DNA of 64,000 nucleotides from contig NC_072460.1 of NCBI RefSeq assembly GCF_027596085.1, positions 9,472,231 to 9,536,230 of the forward strand, read 5' to 3'. Positions 1 through 11,126 of the stretch are shown here, one piece after another. The notes under the pieces are model-generated. The model had not been told where the DNA came from and did not search any database. It saw only the letters and a list, made by a program, of their open reading frames with translations. The first letter of the stretch is position 1. Each line of letters starts with the position of its first letter. The DNA comes from Anoplopoma fimbria (lineage: Eukaryota; Chordata; Actinopteri; Perciformes; Anoplopomatidae). The translations under genes were made by a program, and so were the position numbers.

Positions 1-1197
1 ACCAGGTGTCCCCTGCTATCCACACCTTGTTGGTGACATTTAGTTTTATTGCTGATTCAATGAAAGCTTCAGCCATTAATTTCTGAGCAAAAACAATAAT
101 GAGGTGTATCCTCTGTGCCTCTATCTGTTTGAAAATTAGTGAGAAATCTGTGTTGTCGTTGAGACTTTTGGTATATGCCAGGCAAATCTCAGTATCCTTA
201 ATCCTCTTTATAAACAAATCCCGGCCATCTTCGCCAAAAGTGTTATCACTGTTGATAAATGCAACCCAGCGCCAGTTGAAGTGTTGCACAATGTTAACAA
301 TCACTTCAATGACATTTTTATTGGCATGCACTGTTCGTAGGAAAGAGGGAAATCTTTCTTTCTCTTCAAGGGCAGAGAAAGCAGCTCCATAACTGATCTG
401 ATAAAGGAGTAATAGAGAAATTGTCATAATTTTCAGTGAAAATTAATTCTCAAATGTAACGTTTAAAGTTGTTTCAATATTTAAAAAGTAAAAAAAAATG
501 TTAACACTTTATTTGAAATGACTGATTTTATAGAGGAATGTCTAAACACAGTAGTTTTAAAAACTTACCAAAGGAATGAAATCCATCATGAATAGTGGGG
601 CTATAGTGAGGGTGTTGGTGCTTGAAAAAGGACCGACCACTGCCATTATTTTGGACAGTTTCTTGTGTGGTTCAGCCCAAGGTTGGATCAAGCCATTGAC
701 TGAGAGGAGTTTCAAAATGCCTGGAAAATTGTCTGTATCTGAGCAGTGGTCAAATATCTCATAGCCCAGAGATACATTTGGCAGGAGGTTGGTGGAGTTA
801 TTGATTTCCTCCACAGAGAATCTCATCAACTGAAACCGCCGATAACTTGAGAGAATAAAAGGTTGACTGTGAACAGAGAATGGACAACACTTAACATTAT
901 CAGTCTTCAGACCTCTGTTAGCAATTATGGCTCTTCAATGTCACATAAGGAGTTTGTTATTAATTTCAATGTATTAGTTGCTTGTTATTTCTTATCAGTT
1001 ATTTATCATGAAACTCACCTGGAGCAGTTGATGGCTTCGGGTCTGTCATGATAAACGGTAACACTATGATGAATATCAAAAACTCCACCTAACAAATAAT
1101 CTCCATCCAGTTGAAACTCTGAGACTGGGACAGTGCATTGAGCCAAGGCATCTAGAAAAGCTCCAAGAAGACACAGAGAAGCAAGAACATGTTTCAT
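1..1197 (-). CDS. V2R-type chemoreceptor (OlfC), copy A, 5' part only
   Basis: Class C GPCR of the vomeronasal type 2 / OlfC family, expected in the membrane of olfactory sensory neurons and sensing amino-acid-like odorants (family knowledge). Seen exons on the minus strand: exon 1 at 1197-1019 (signal peptide beginning MKHVLASLCLLGAFL, start codon at 1197), exon 2 at 866-569, exon 3 from 397 to the left edge of the window. All borders are GT/AG and exons 1 to 3 keep one open frame. Exon 2 holds the start of the ligand-binding fold (FSVEEINNSTNLLPNVSLGY); exon 3 continues it (VNIVQHFNWRWVAF). Exon sizes (179, 298 nt) nearly match copy B (182, 298 nt) and the proteins are very similar, so this is a recent tandem duplicate. 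The 7TM exon lies outside the window, so intactness cannot be judged. Confidence 0.9.
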
Positions 1198-1525
1198 TGT
1201 TGTAACTAGCTTTTAGCAATCTGATGTGAACTCTAATGGGTTAAGCCTCAGCCTTTTATTAAGCAATGCGATGCTCATAACAACAAACCCCCAGAGTTCA
1301 TTTCCATGCACTTGGGAATGCATGACAGCAGATGTCATAAATGCCTACCTCTAAATGGCTGGATGAGAGTAAACAAATCAATATGCAAAAAGTGTTTAAG
1401 CTGCACAGACTCTGCTGAGACTACACAGAGTTTAATACAATTATGAGCAAGTAAATACCTCTATCATGAATAAATCTGATGCTATTTGATGCTTCCTTTA
1501 GCCAAGATGACGGATACACCATTTA

Positions 1526-1680
1526 CAGTGCCACAAAAAGTTTGTGAACCCTTCAGAATTTTCTGTATTTCGGCATAGATGTGACCTTAAATGTGATCAG
1601 ATCCTAATTCAAGCCATAAAAACTAGATAAAGAGGGCCGAGATAAACAAATAATACTCAAAACAATTATACTTAATTATT
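1526..1680. repeat. Tc1-like DNA transposon / MITE fragment
   Basis: After a TA dinucleotide at 1524-1525 the sequence begins cagtgccacaaaaagtttg, which has the look of the terminal repeat of a family of non-autonomous Tc1-like elements common in fish. No matching right terminus was found, so the right border is approximate and the copy may be truncated. It lies about 330 bp upstream of V2R copy A. Confidence 0.45.
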
Positions 1681-2078
1681 TAGGAACATTTTTGTTTAGT
1701 TTAGTTTAGTGAAAGACTAAGACCTAAAGAAGGTCAAAGCAGATAAGCTTGGCACTCAGCGGTGCTGGACAAAGTTGGATATATCAAAGAGCATAGTAGC
1801 ATGGACAGAGTTGTGGTATCTCATTCTTCCTTCAAACAACATAATCAACTCTTCCCTCATCAGCACTCTTTTACACATGGGGGCTGTCATAGGACCCCAG
1901 CTGTATATTTTGCGCACATATTGACAGGGTGAAAAACAGTTTTATCCCAAGGCCAAAATAAATACTACCACGACAAGGTCTGTTTTGTTTTGACTGACAC
2001 ATTAAAGAGGGAGAGGTGGATAAAGTGTCCAGGGAACTTATGCATAACTAGACCCATGGCCTATGCTCAAAAGGGAAC

Positions 2079-2688
2079 TGTGGTGGAAGTTGACCGAATA
2101 AGGGAGACCAACAAAGAGAAATTTATCTTTGTATATTTATAAGCTTTGGCGCAAAAGGACCGAAACCAACAAAGTGACAGTCAGCGACTGCCGAGGAATC
2201 GGTCCTGAGTGCATCTTCACCAGGGTTTTTATATGCATAAGAACAAAGAGTCAATAGTTACATTCAATGAAGGGATAGACATACTTAATATAGAACAAAA
2301 AGACATCGCTTAGTAAAGAACAGGGAATTTCCCAAATGAAGGCACACTCTTGTCTCAGACACACAAGAAAAGGTTAATGTGCAGGCTAGGCTATATTTCA
2401 ACCTTCCATCATTTAGCACGTCAGTGTGGTATACAGATCAGGCATTGTATTAAGAAAGACAGTTCATATATAAAATCAGGGGTTCAAGTATAGTTCAACG
2501 GAAAGGGAGCCAGTCATCAGAGGTTCAAGTCTAGTTCAGCGGAAAGGGAGCCAGACATCAGAGGTTTGAGCATAGTTCAAGCGGAAAGGGAGCCGGTCAT
2601 GCTTTCGCGCAGGCCACAAAAACAGTATAACACAGAGTCACACTTAATACAAAGGTTATACATTAAATGATCATTTTTTCCCTCTACA
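2079..2688 (-). mobile_element. Solo LTR of an LTR retroelement, with 5-bp target duplication
   Basis: A 610-bp unit starts TG (tgtggtgg) and ends CA (cctctaca) and is flanked by the identical 5-bp direct repeat ggaac at 2074-2078 and 2689-2693, the hallmark of integrase-mediated insertion. Read on the minus strand it has promoter-like organisation: three 41-bp repeats in the U3 part, then a TATA-like tract (atataaaaacc, near 2228-2238), then an R/U5-like region ending in cttccaccaca. No internal gag/pol/env region is present on either side, so this is a solo LTR left by LTR-LTR recombination. The retroelement family was not identified. Confidence 0.75.
2481..2600 (-). repeat. Three 41-bp direct repeats inside the LTR U3
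   Basis: Units begin at 2481, 2522 and 2563, so the period is 41 bp; the third unit is a little degenerate. Each contains the core ggaaagggagcc. Repeats at this place in an LTR are often enhancer copies; that role is inferred from position only. Confidence 0.8.
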
Positions 2689-2693
2689 GGAAC

Positions 2694-3199
2694 CAAGTAA
2701 GGTACATCCCACAGATCTAAACCCGCAAATGGCCAAAAATAAAGTTATTAAAATAAGTTATTTAAGACATTCAGAACATTTATAAAGCAGCAAACAAATA
2801 TTTTAGCGATGTAAAGATACACACTAGTGGAGTCACAGTTAGCCCTGTCAGCACCGTTGCCGTTGCCGCTGTTAGTTGCACCGTTTCGGCTCAGCTCCCT
2901 GCACGTTAGCTTTTGACGTCAGAGGTCAGAGTGCTGTTTGCAGGCAATCCCCACACAGCTCTCACTATAGAGTTCCTTTAAGTTTGGAAGGAAGCAGCAT
3001 TTTGCAGAAGTGGTCTGTACTTTGCTATGTCCAGATATTATATCCGCAAGATAAGAAGATAATTCTTGCTTCCACAAAGGCCCAGTTTGGGAAGGTCCTT
3101 TAGGTGTCTGTGCCGCTTTCACTTTCACCCGAGTACCTCTAACCCAAAGGCCTGAGGATGAAGGATTTTGACCATTCCCAATCCCCAGGTATGAGAGGG
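2694..3199. other. Spacer, nothing recognised
   Basis: Between the solo LTR and the Penelope-like fragment I see no coding exon, RNA gene or named repeat. Open frames here (for example 2876-3103 plus) have no family resemblance and are taken as chance. Confidence 0.5.
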
Positions 3200-3571
3200 T
3201 ATCATCATGGCTTCTGCCCTCTTTCAAGTCCACTCAATGGTGCACGAAAGGCTGTCTTATGTCTATAATGTCCTCCAGTGTAAGCTCATTCTGTGAAGTT
3301 TTGCACTTCTTTGGCTTTTATTTTGACCCAAATGTTGTCAAAATGTCTAAACCGAGGACAAAGTGTTGCTCCCATTGAGATTGGTTCTGTTGCCAAGGAG
3401 AAAATCCAATGCATCATTACAGGCATTGGTACACGTGAAAAGTGAAGTAGCACTGTAAGATATCATGGTTTCATCCATGTCTAGTTTTGATTTTATTTTT
3501 TGATGCGGTGTGGTGCATTGCCAACTTAGGGAGTTAAAATAGTTACTAAGTGCTGTGTTGTACGTGATCAA
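3200..3571 (-). mobile_element. Penelope-like retroelement fragment, decayed
   Basis: Minus-strand translation in shifting frames gives pieces resembling the reverse transcriptase of Penelope-like elements: METMISYSATSLFT-type residues near 3425-3490 (family pattern V-S-Y-D-V-T-x-L-F-T), RHFDNIWVKIKAKEV near 3290-3350 (family pattern R-Y-V-D-D-T-W-V-K-I-K), and DIRQPFVHH-stop-VDLKEGRS near 3205-3275. The YVDD catalytic motif has decayed to HFDN, and there are at least one stop and frame changes, so it cannot be active. The assignment rests on motif order recalled from the family and needs an alignment. Confidence 0.5.
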
Positions 3572-4079
3572 ATTGATGCTCCTGCTAATGAGCCTACATT
3601 GAGTACCCTTCCTTATGTACGCATGTCAGGGATTCCATATAGAAATGGGGTGGCCTCTCAGGGGTAACCATGGTGATATTGTGACCAATATATGGCTTTT
3701 TTCTTATCCAGCTGTTGTATGCAGTCTGACAAAAACTGAAACATCTATGCAAAATAATGGAGTTGGGTAATTAGTATTTCAATAAATACAGTGTTGATGA
3801 TTTTGTCAGAAGGGTGTTGTGTCAACTCTATCATTACTTTTGGATTGCATTTTTGTTATTTTATCCAACCCCTGTGGTGAATTACTAATAAAAAAAATAT
3901 TTCTCAAATTTTGCACTTGCAACAACAAATAGATCTACTGTCTGATCCAAAGAGCACTCTTTGGACCAGACAGCAGTAATAACAATAACTAATGCCTGTT
4001 AAATAAAAATTCTCTAAAGTTTAATGAAAAGTTTTAATATTGAAAAAAAGTTTTGCTATAGAGATGATGTGTGTATGAC
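3572..4079. other. AT-rich spacer, nothing recognised
   Basis: No exon, RNA or repeat could be supported. The words gagcactcttt and tggaccagacagcagt near 3950-3975 form only a partial inverted repeat. Confidence 0.4.
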
Positions 4080-4450
4080 AGGGATGAAGTAAATTAAACG
4101 TTCAGATGAGGTTGTAAGATCACATAGGGTCACAAGCAAATGCACACAATTTATTAATGAATTCAACCAGGTATCGTTGGTTTATGCTAAAATGCTACAT
4201 CCTCTTCCAAATGAGCTCTGCTTGACTAAAGCTTTGACCACACAGGTCATTTGAAAGGACATCATTTGCAATCACTCTGTGGATGACAATGATAGATGGC
4301 AAGGCCATGAGCTAGACTCACACCAAAGTTTGAATTCAGGCAACCTCCTGTAGCAAGGGTGAAACTCCTCATTCTGCTAGGTAGGAAGGGATGCGCCCTC
4401 ATCTACAGGAGAGATATAGTTTATAGGGGGATATGGTGGATTATAAAAAT
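4080..4450 (-). pseudogene. Decayed segmental copy of one rer1 exon plus flanking introns
   Basis: The stretch aligns by eye with about 20310-20660 of the rer1 locus, including intron words such as aagatcaca, cacaagcaaat, gagctctgc and catttgcaatcact on the exon's downstream side. The exon copy is 4402-4324, exactly 79 nt like the functional exon at 20616-20538, with the acceptor AG and a GT at the donor. It is broken: the Lys codon after LPT has become a TAG stop, and the segment FRPFIRR reads FHPCYRR. Intron sequence is included, so it arose by DNA duplication and not by retroposition. None of the other five coding exons was found nearby. Confidence 0.85.
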
Positions 4451-6126
4451 CATAAATATATTGTTTGATGGAAGCCTCATGAGGTGGGTAAACAAATTTA
4501 AATAAATGTGACCCTGATGCTCATCTTGAAGTGCAATAGTTAGTAGCGCCGTAAGACCATTATTGTATATTATAATTTAGGTAAACCCTAACCCTTATTT
4601 TGTATTCCTTGTCTTTCTTTGCCTGACTGACCAATACAGACATATGATCTGATGGCCACCCTCCCACTTACAGTCAGGTTACACTGGAAACAATTGTCCA
4701 GTGCTCATACAGTACAAAAAATAAGTATATGTAGTAGCAGAAAATATAATTATTTAAAAGAAACTGAAATAATAATAATAAAAAAATAGTACACGGACGT
4801 GTGAAAATTCACTTCACATCGGTTGCTGGTTGATCAGTATCAGGGTGAAGTAGTAGTACTTGTGCTTATGTAGTCCAAATTGAGTCCTAACTTTTATGTT
4901 GGGATACAACTTCAAGAAAACTCTAAAAAGGAAACATATTAACCAGATAATTAAATTTCCAAACTGTAATATCAGAAAGCTGTGCAACTTTTATCATTGC
5001 CAGTGCTGGAAGCCAAAAGCTATTATGTTTATTTTTTTGTTTTTAAATCATCAGGGATTGTCTTCCGTGGAATTAAGAAGATCTCAGATGTTAAAATTAA
5101 TTGGCTTTCTGCAAGGCTTTTTCGAGATGGTTTCCAAGACTACCTGCATTATGGAATAAATTATGAGCCATCCATTCCATCATGTATTTTTAATAAAATC
5201 AAACTGATGCTTTGAAATGATTATATATGTAATTTCTGCTTTTTTTGTGCTAATATATCAGCATATTATGTGATTAAGTGTTCTCAAGGAGAGATGACAC
5301 AGCAAAGAGGACCCAAACATTTTTATCTGGATTGACGGTTAAAGTCTTACTTAAACAGAATCAAGTTACCAAGACATAATTTTGAGATACGCAGAAGCTG
5401 GTTAGATTATGTGTAGTTCAGATAGGAAACTGCAACACTTGTACCTGTTGGGTGCACAAACATGAAACCAGTGCACAGAGAGACCAGATTGATATCCAGG
5501 TAGACTGCAAACATTAGGGAAAGGCAGAACAAAAATCGAGTGCATCTCTTTTAGAAAATATAACTCTAAGTAATGATGACGTAACTTAAACTATGGTTTA
5601 GGTCTTGTGCTCATCTTGATGGTATCTACATTGCATGGTTTATTGCATGTAGTTAGGAGATATGGTCAAATAAGCCCACATTGCGACACTACACAGTGGG
5701 TACATGTCTTTATTGAGCCACAAAAGGAAAGCATAACTAAAACTAGAGACCCTCTTGTGATGATATCACACCAGTCGCAATGCCAGATTGGGCTACGGGC
5801 GTATAGTGACCCACTTCCTACCCCCTTACTTCAGCGCCCTTGCTCGGACCAAACCCATCTTCAATCTCTCGTCTTCTTGTATCCATCAGTCTCTTGCATA
5901 AAGCAGGGTTGTCATTACATCACTGTACAATGATGATATAATTCATTACAGGACAAATACAATTGGAAAATATTATATGATGGATAGAAATGTTACAGTG
6001 TGGGTGTATTAATCTGTAGTTATTTGTAAAATGAAGTGGCATGAGGGTAGAGGTTTTAATCGTACTGGGGCATCCCGTTTCAAAGGTGTACAGCATGCTC
6101 TTTTTATTAAACAATATCAAACAGGC
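4451..6126. other. Spacer with one exon-like stretch of unknown origin
   Basis: Mostly AT-rich. At about 5045-5215 a pyrimidine-rich tract ending in tcatcag precedes an open stretch (GIVFRGIKKISDVKINW and onward) that ends just after an aataaaatc word. It looks like a relic terminal exon, but I recognise no family in either open frame. The rest, including 5600-5930, shows nothing I can name. Confidence 0.3.
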
Positions 6127-6210
6127 AAATGATAGAGAAGTGGCGGTATTAAGGCCTACACAGATTTTAAATATTCTAAACAGGGTTTGTAATGCAACTC
6201 ACATTAAACT
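6127..6210 (-). other. Relic of a V2R intron
   Basis: About 85 bp match by eye the intron between exons 4 and 5 of V2R copy B (13517-13600), in the same orientation; shared words include agagaagtggc, ttaaatattctaaacagg and gtttgtaa. No V2R exon was found beside it. It suggests a further V2R unit once stood between copies A and B and was deleted. Confidence 0.6.
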
Positions 6211-8640
6211 AAGATATAATCTCATTTGCCTCCATGTGTCCATGAAGATACAGAGACATATTAATACAGACACATAGAGACAAAATGGTAGCATACAAAA
6301 GGGCCAAGTAGCCTTCATTTATTAATCCAATGAGTTCAATTTTAAATGTGCATTTGAAGTTGTGCACACAAACTACTGAAACTGTACAACATTCTCAAAA
6401 AAACATGCAAACATGCAACATTTTGCGCCCTTATTTTAAACTCAATAGAAAAAAATATGTTATACAATGTATTCAAGATGTGCATGTAGTCTAGCCTATA
6501 AGCAACACAGTGAGGTGGCGCCTCAATGTGGTGACATTGGTGTTATAGCAACCTCCAAAAACTAAGAAGCAGAACGGAAATCACACACACTGACACAATT
6601 TTTTTTTATTGAAACCCTCTTACTGTTGTATAGCTGCTTTACATTTAAATATCAAAATCAATATGTGGTAGTTGGTATTGAACAAGAAAAGCATAAGAAA
6701 AGTCTGCCAGGTGTTGCTGTAATGTTTGATGGAATGCATACAAACCACAATGCAACAGTTACGCTCTTGATTTATTCTGTGTGTCACAGTCTGGCACAGA
6801 CCGGACTGTGTTATATTTAGAAGATGATCAGCACTAGAGGATTTTGTGTTCTGGGTTTGGGATCTTCTGTTTACATTTTCCCTTGTTTCATCTTATTCAT
6901 TGATGTTTAGTGTGTCATGTTTCAATTTGAAAGTTCACTCTTCCTATGTTTTGTCTTATTTGCTGCCTTTGTCTTTTTCAAATCTCTTTGCTGTCACCCC
7001 TGTGTTTAATCTGTTATTTAGTTCCTTGGTATTGTCAGGTCGTCCACTTTTGTTTCTTGTGTCTAGCGCTCGGCTATAGTATTCAGGGATTTTTTTCTGT
7101 CCCCGGCTTGTTTATGGAAACGCAGTCGACTTCTGCTGGTCACTCGCTGCTTACAGCTTACAACTAACTAGCTCCCCTCCTGTCAACACGAGAAGTTTCA
7201 GTTTGTCATAAAATAAGCAGTAGTGACCACATTATCATTCCCGGGACAATGGGATGCCTTTAGCCTGGAGCCCTATTTTAAACTACCACTGCTGTAAATA
7301 TACTTTCTACATTTTCCCCCAACTCAAACACTCTTGCTGTGTGATGTTAAACAGTGAGAGTGTGAGTGTGAGAGAGAGATTTGGGGAGCCCTCAAACATT
7401 ATCTTCTTTAATCCTTTACAGTAAAAGCATAATACTTAATAATAATTTTGTAGCTTTTATATGTCTTAAGAAGTAAGACTACTAAACATAATCACTCCTT
7501 TATCCTATTAATGTGAAGTCATGCAACCATGGTCTAGGTTTTGTTTGTTTCAGAGGTTATTTTCTGCAGAAATCCAAAATTCAATGGAAAAAACCCATTG
7601 GCTCTTTTTCAAGGGAACCAGGGGGACATTATCTTCCGGGTTGGCCATCAAATATACATTATCCCTGCAGCACTATGTATCGCATTGTGTGTTATATATA
7701 CATGCTAATGTTAGCATTTAGCTCATGGCACTGCTGTACCTATAAGTGTTTACATCCTCACAGAGCCCTTAGCATGGCTGTGACACAACATTATGTGACT
7801 CTTGTTGAAATGTTAATGACTGTATTGTAGCATTGTTGCTGGTAGCAGATTTAATAAATAATAAGTAATTAATATCAGGATATGTAACTAGTTTAAATAA
7901 CTCAATTAGGATTTAGAAACCCTTAAATTAGTATAAAAGAACGATAGTACTCAAACTTACCACCATTAGTTTACCTAACAGAATTTGACCAAGGACCTAA
8001 GTTAAGGTGGACTTAAGTTTCCACCCTATTTTGGAAAAACAGGGAAAACTTCAAAATGTGATATTAATCAATTATATCTTAATCTCAGGGTTGCTATGGA
8101 GTTCTTCTCAAGGTGTACATTGACCTATTATTTCATATACACACAAATCAAATGATCAAGTTCTTTATAAATGAAATATTTATTAGACAAACTACATTAC
8201 TAAACTACTAAACAGAATAAAGGGAAAGGATAAAGATTGGGATGAAGAGTAAACAGAATAATGAATCACAACTAAATAAAAAAGGATTGAATGTGACCAG
8301 GTAGAATCAGTGACTCATATCATTGAATGATTAATCAACTTCGTCCAGTGATGTTTTATATTCAATTTAGCTCAAATGATTTAGCTCAAATGATTTAGCT
8401 CAAATGATTTAGTTCAGCAACTGAGAGTTCGAGAAGCACCAGGGAAGATTGTGAAGCATCTTTATAATGGTTTTAAGTTAATTTTAATTTAAATATTTTG
8501 GTCTAAGATATTTATATCTAAGATTATTTAGAACATGACTTCAATTTATTTGGCCTAGTAACATCTGGAAATGGCATTGTTTCACCTGACGGCTCTGATG
8601 GGCAGATTGGAGGTAAAGCTGCATGGAATGGCAGCTGTTA
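6211..8640. other. Spacer, no gene recognised
   Basis: The open frames here (6626-6820, 6846-7079, 7513-7830, all plus) show no domain or motif I recognise and have no splice or promoter context. A short (GA)n-like tract sits near 7350-7380. I see nothing else to report apart from the 14-bp tandem repeat at 8366. Confidence 0.4.
8366..8413. repeat. 14-bp tandem repeat, 3 copies
   Basis: The unit tttagctcaaatga occurs at 8366, 8380 and 8394, followed by a diverged start of a fourth. Confidence 0.9.
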
Positions 8641-8985
8641 CATTACATTTACATTACATTACAGTCATTTAGCAGACGCTTTTATCCAAAGCGACTTACA
8701 GGAAGTGTATTCAACATAGGTATTCAAGAGAACTACTAGTCACCAGAAGTCATAAGTGCATCTCCTTTCTTAAACAAGCATCTTAAAGCATAAACCAGAG
8801 CAAAAGTATAGTGCAGAGGCAAATTACTACGAAAACAATAATTGCAACAGACTAATACGAATACAATAAGTGCTACAAACTACTACGAATAGGATAAGTG
8901 CAGTAAACGAATACGAATACAATAAGTGCAGCGAACTGATACGAATACAATACATGCAACAACTAATACGAATTAGCTGTTCCTC
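8641..8985 (-). mobile_element. 3' end of an L2-like LINE, antisense
   Basis: Read on the minus strand this is a LINE 3' UTR ending in the tail agcgtctgctaaatgactg followed by a TGTAA-type short repeat, the 3' tail shared by teleost L2-like LINEs and the SINEs that parasitise them. It matches the 3' UTR at 10261-10452 over roughly 190 bp in the opposite orientation. No coding part is attached. Confidence 0.75.
8836..8973 (-). repeat. 28-bp minisatellite inside the LINE 3' UTR
   Basis: Five units start at 8836, 8864, 8892, 8920 and 8948; each ends in a variant of ctaatacgaata. The sense LINE copy at about 10263-10318 has only two such units, so unit number varies between copies of the same LINE family. 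Confidence 0.85.
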
Positions 8986-8989
8986 TGAA

Positions 8990-9270
8990 GGCCTCTGCAT
9001 CTGGTTGGAGGATTGTAGTTGGTTGAAGGGAGAAGGATCCCTCCTCTGTCGTTCTCCCATAGGTTTCTTCCTTTTTTCTCCCTGTTAAAGGGGTTTTTTA
9101 GGGGAGTTTTTCCTGTGCCGATGTGAGGGAAGGACAGAGGATGTCGCATGTGCACAGATTGTAAAGCCCTCTGAGGCAAATTTGTAATTTGTGATTCTGG
9201 GCTATACAAAATAAACTGAATTGAATTGAATTGAATTGAATTGAATTGAATTGAATTGAATTGAATTGAA
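8990..9270 (+). mobile_element. 3' end of another LINE with (TTGAA)n tail
   Basis: A UTR-like stretch (ggcctctgcatctggttgg ... tgattctgggctatacaa) ends in a tandem TTGAA tail at 9217-9270. Such pentanucleotide tails close a widespread class of teleost LINE 3' ends. It is 5'-truncated and sits between two oppositely oriented L2-like ends. The exact family is uncertain. Confidence 0.6.
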
Positions 9271-9436
9271 TAACACTCTTCCATCTCTCGCTCAGTGGCA
9301 GTTGATTCGGCTTTCTCTGATGTCTTCGGTTTGGCTTGAACCGTTCTTCCTCGTCTTCATCTCTCTCGGCACGAGGATGAGTCGTCTCTTCACCCCCTTT
9401 GTAGCAGCAGGGGTCATTAGGGCATCTTGGCGAGTT

Positions 9437-10452
9437 TAAGAGTCGGTTGCTCTCAATATTTGCTGGAATTAATCTTCAGCACGTTGTTGCATCGCAGGTC
9501 GGAGCTACATGGCACATTGCTGCGTGCTTGGCTGACATCTCGAAGTGGATGGCGACACACCACCTGAAGCTCAACCTGGATAAAACCGAGCTACTGTTCC
9601 TCCCGGGGAAGGGTTGCCCGCACCGAGACCTGTCCATCACCATTGATGATACCGTGGTGATGCCAACTTGGACTGTGAGGAATCTGGGTGTGACCCTGGA
9701 AAATCAACTGTCGTTCTCAGCAAACATTGCATCGGTTACACGCTCCTGCAGATTCCTGCTCTACAACATCAGGAGGATTCGCCCCTTCCTCACTGAGGTG
9801 ACGGCGCAGGTGCTCATCCAGGCTCTGGTCATCTCCTGCCTGGACTACTGCAACTCACTACTTGCCGGAGCCCCGGCGTCGGCCATCAGACCTCTGGAGC
9901 TCGTCCAGAAAGCTGCAGCTCGTCTGGTGTTCAATCGCCCCAAGTTCTCCCACACAACTTCCCTTCTCCGTTCTCTACACTGGCTCCCTGTAAGAGCTCG
10001 CATCCAGTTTAAGACTCTGGTGCTAGCCTACAGGGCAGTGAAAGGAACAGCTCCTTCCTATCTCCAGGCCATGGTCAAGCCCTACACCCCCACCCGACCA
10101 CTTCGCATCCGATCGACCCGGTCACGGCTTTTTTCTGTCCTGGCCCCACAGTGGTGGAATGAACTCCCCACTGACGTCAGGACAGCAGAGTCGCTGCCCA
10201 TCTTTCGGCGCAGGCTGAAAACTCACCTCTTCAAGAAGTACTACCCTGAGCCTTCCTCGTAGCACTTATTGTATTCGTATTAGTTTGTTGCGCTTATTGT
10301 ATTCGTATTAGTTTGTTTCTGCACTGTACTTTTGCTCTGGTTTATGCTCTTAGATGCTTGTTTAAGAAAGGAGATGCACTTATGACTTCTGGTGACTAGT
10401 AGTTCTCTTGAATACCTATGTTGAATACACTTATTGTAAGTCGCTCAACATT
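9437..10452 (+). mobile_element. L2-like LINE, 5'-truncated, end of reverse transcriptase
   Basis: The frame 9447-10262 encodes the C-terminal third of a non-LTR reverse transcriptase: LADISKWMATHHLKLNLDKT, then [52 protein letters not shown], and APQWWNELPTDVR near the end. The catalytic core with the Y/FADD motif is missing, as expected for a 5'-truncated insertion, so it cannot be active by itself. The upstream border near 9437-9505 is approximate. A 3' UTR follows from 10263 and stops at gtaagtcgct, lacking the terminal tail that the antisense copy at 8641-8985 keeps, so the 3' end is also trimmed. Confidence 0.85.
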
Positions 10453-11126
10453 TCAGCACTTATCAGTGTCTTGTGTGAGAAACAAGACAGAGGCGAGGGG
10501 AAATGTCTCTCCCCCTCTGTTGTCCTGTGCTGTGGTTGAGATAAGGTTATATGGCAGGAAACTAAAAGAATTGCAAACGGAGTTAGCTATCATGAAGTTA
10601 ACTATCCATAACTTTATAAACTCAGATGTTTTAATACAGATTATATGATATAAGAACTTACTATGACAAGAACTAAAATATCAAGTAAAGGTTTCTTGGA
10701 CTTGTTTATTACAATTGGATGCTTATCTTTGTCCTCAGGAATGTGAATGCTTATAAAACCCAGAAAGGTGGGGTCATAAAACATGGAGTGACCCCAAGAA
10801 TGACCCAAAGTCTTATCTTAAGATAGTCCAGGCACAAGGGAGAAACCACTTAGTGCCCTTATAGGTCATGAGAGCAGTTCCTGAAGGAAGTTGATAGCTT
10901 TAGATCTTCTCATTGACACTCAGATTTATAATGTCACGGTGGATGTCCGCTACAGTATATTGTTATAGTCAACTGCAAGATTCTTACATCCCTAAGTAAA
11001 ATAACCAAAAAAACAATCAACCTAATTAGGGATCAACAAAACAGACAGATTTAATTGAAAGTATTCAGGAGGCCTGAAGCACATCTCTTCTTCTGTATAC
11101 AGAAGACACACATTTACTGGAAGCTA
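10453..11126 (-). other. 3' flank of V2R copy B
   Basis: No gene seen. On the minus strand an AATAAA word lies at 10710-10705, about 420 bp after the V2R-B stop codon, and could serve as its polyadenylation signal. Confidence 0.35.

Noticed and set aside
99..392. Plus-strand open frame near the left edge
   Set aside because: It is the antisense shadow of V2R-A exon 3.
6846..7830. Hydrophobic plus-strand open frames
   Set aside because: No recognised family, start context or splice signals; pyrimidine-rich sequence gives hydrophobic translations by chance.
8366..8413. Regular short repeats considered as a CRISPR-like array
   Set aside because: Units abut directly with no spacers, and the genome is a vertebrate.
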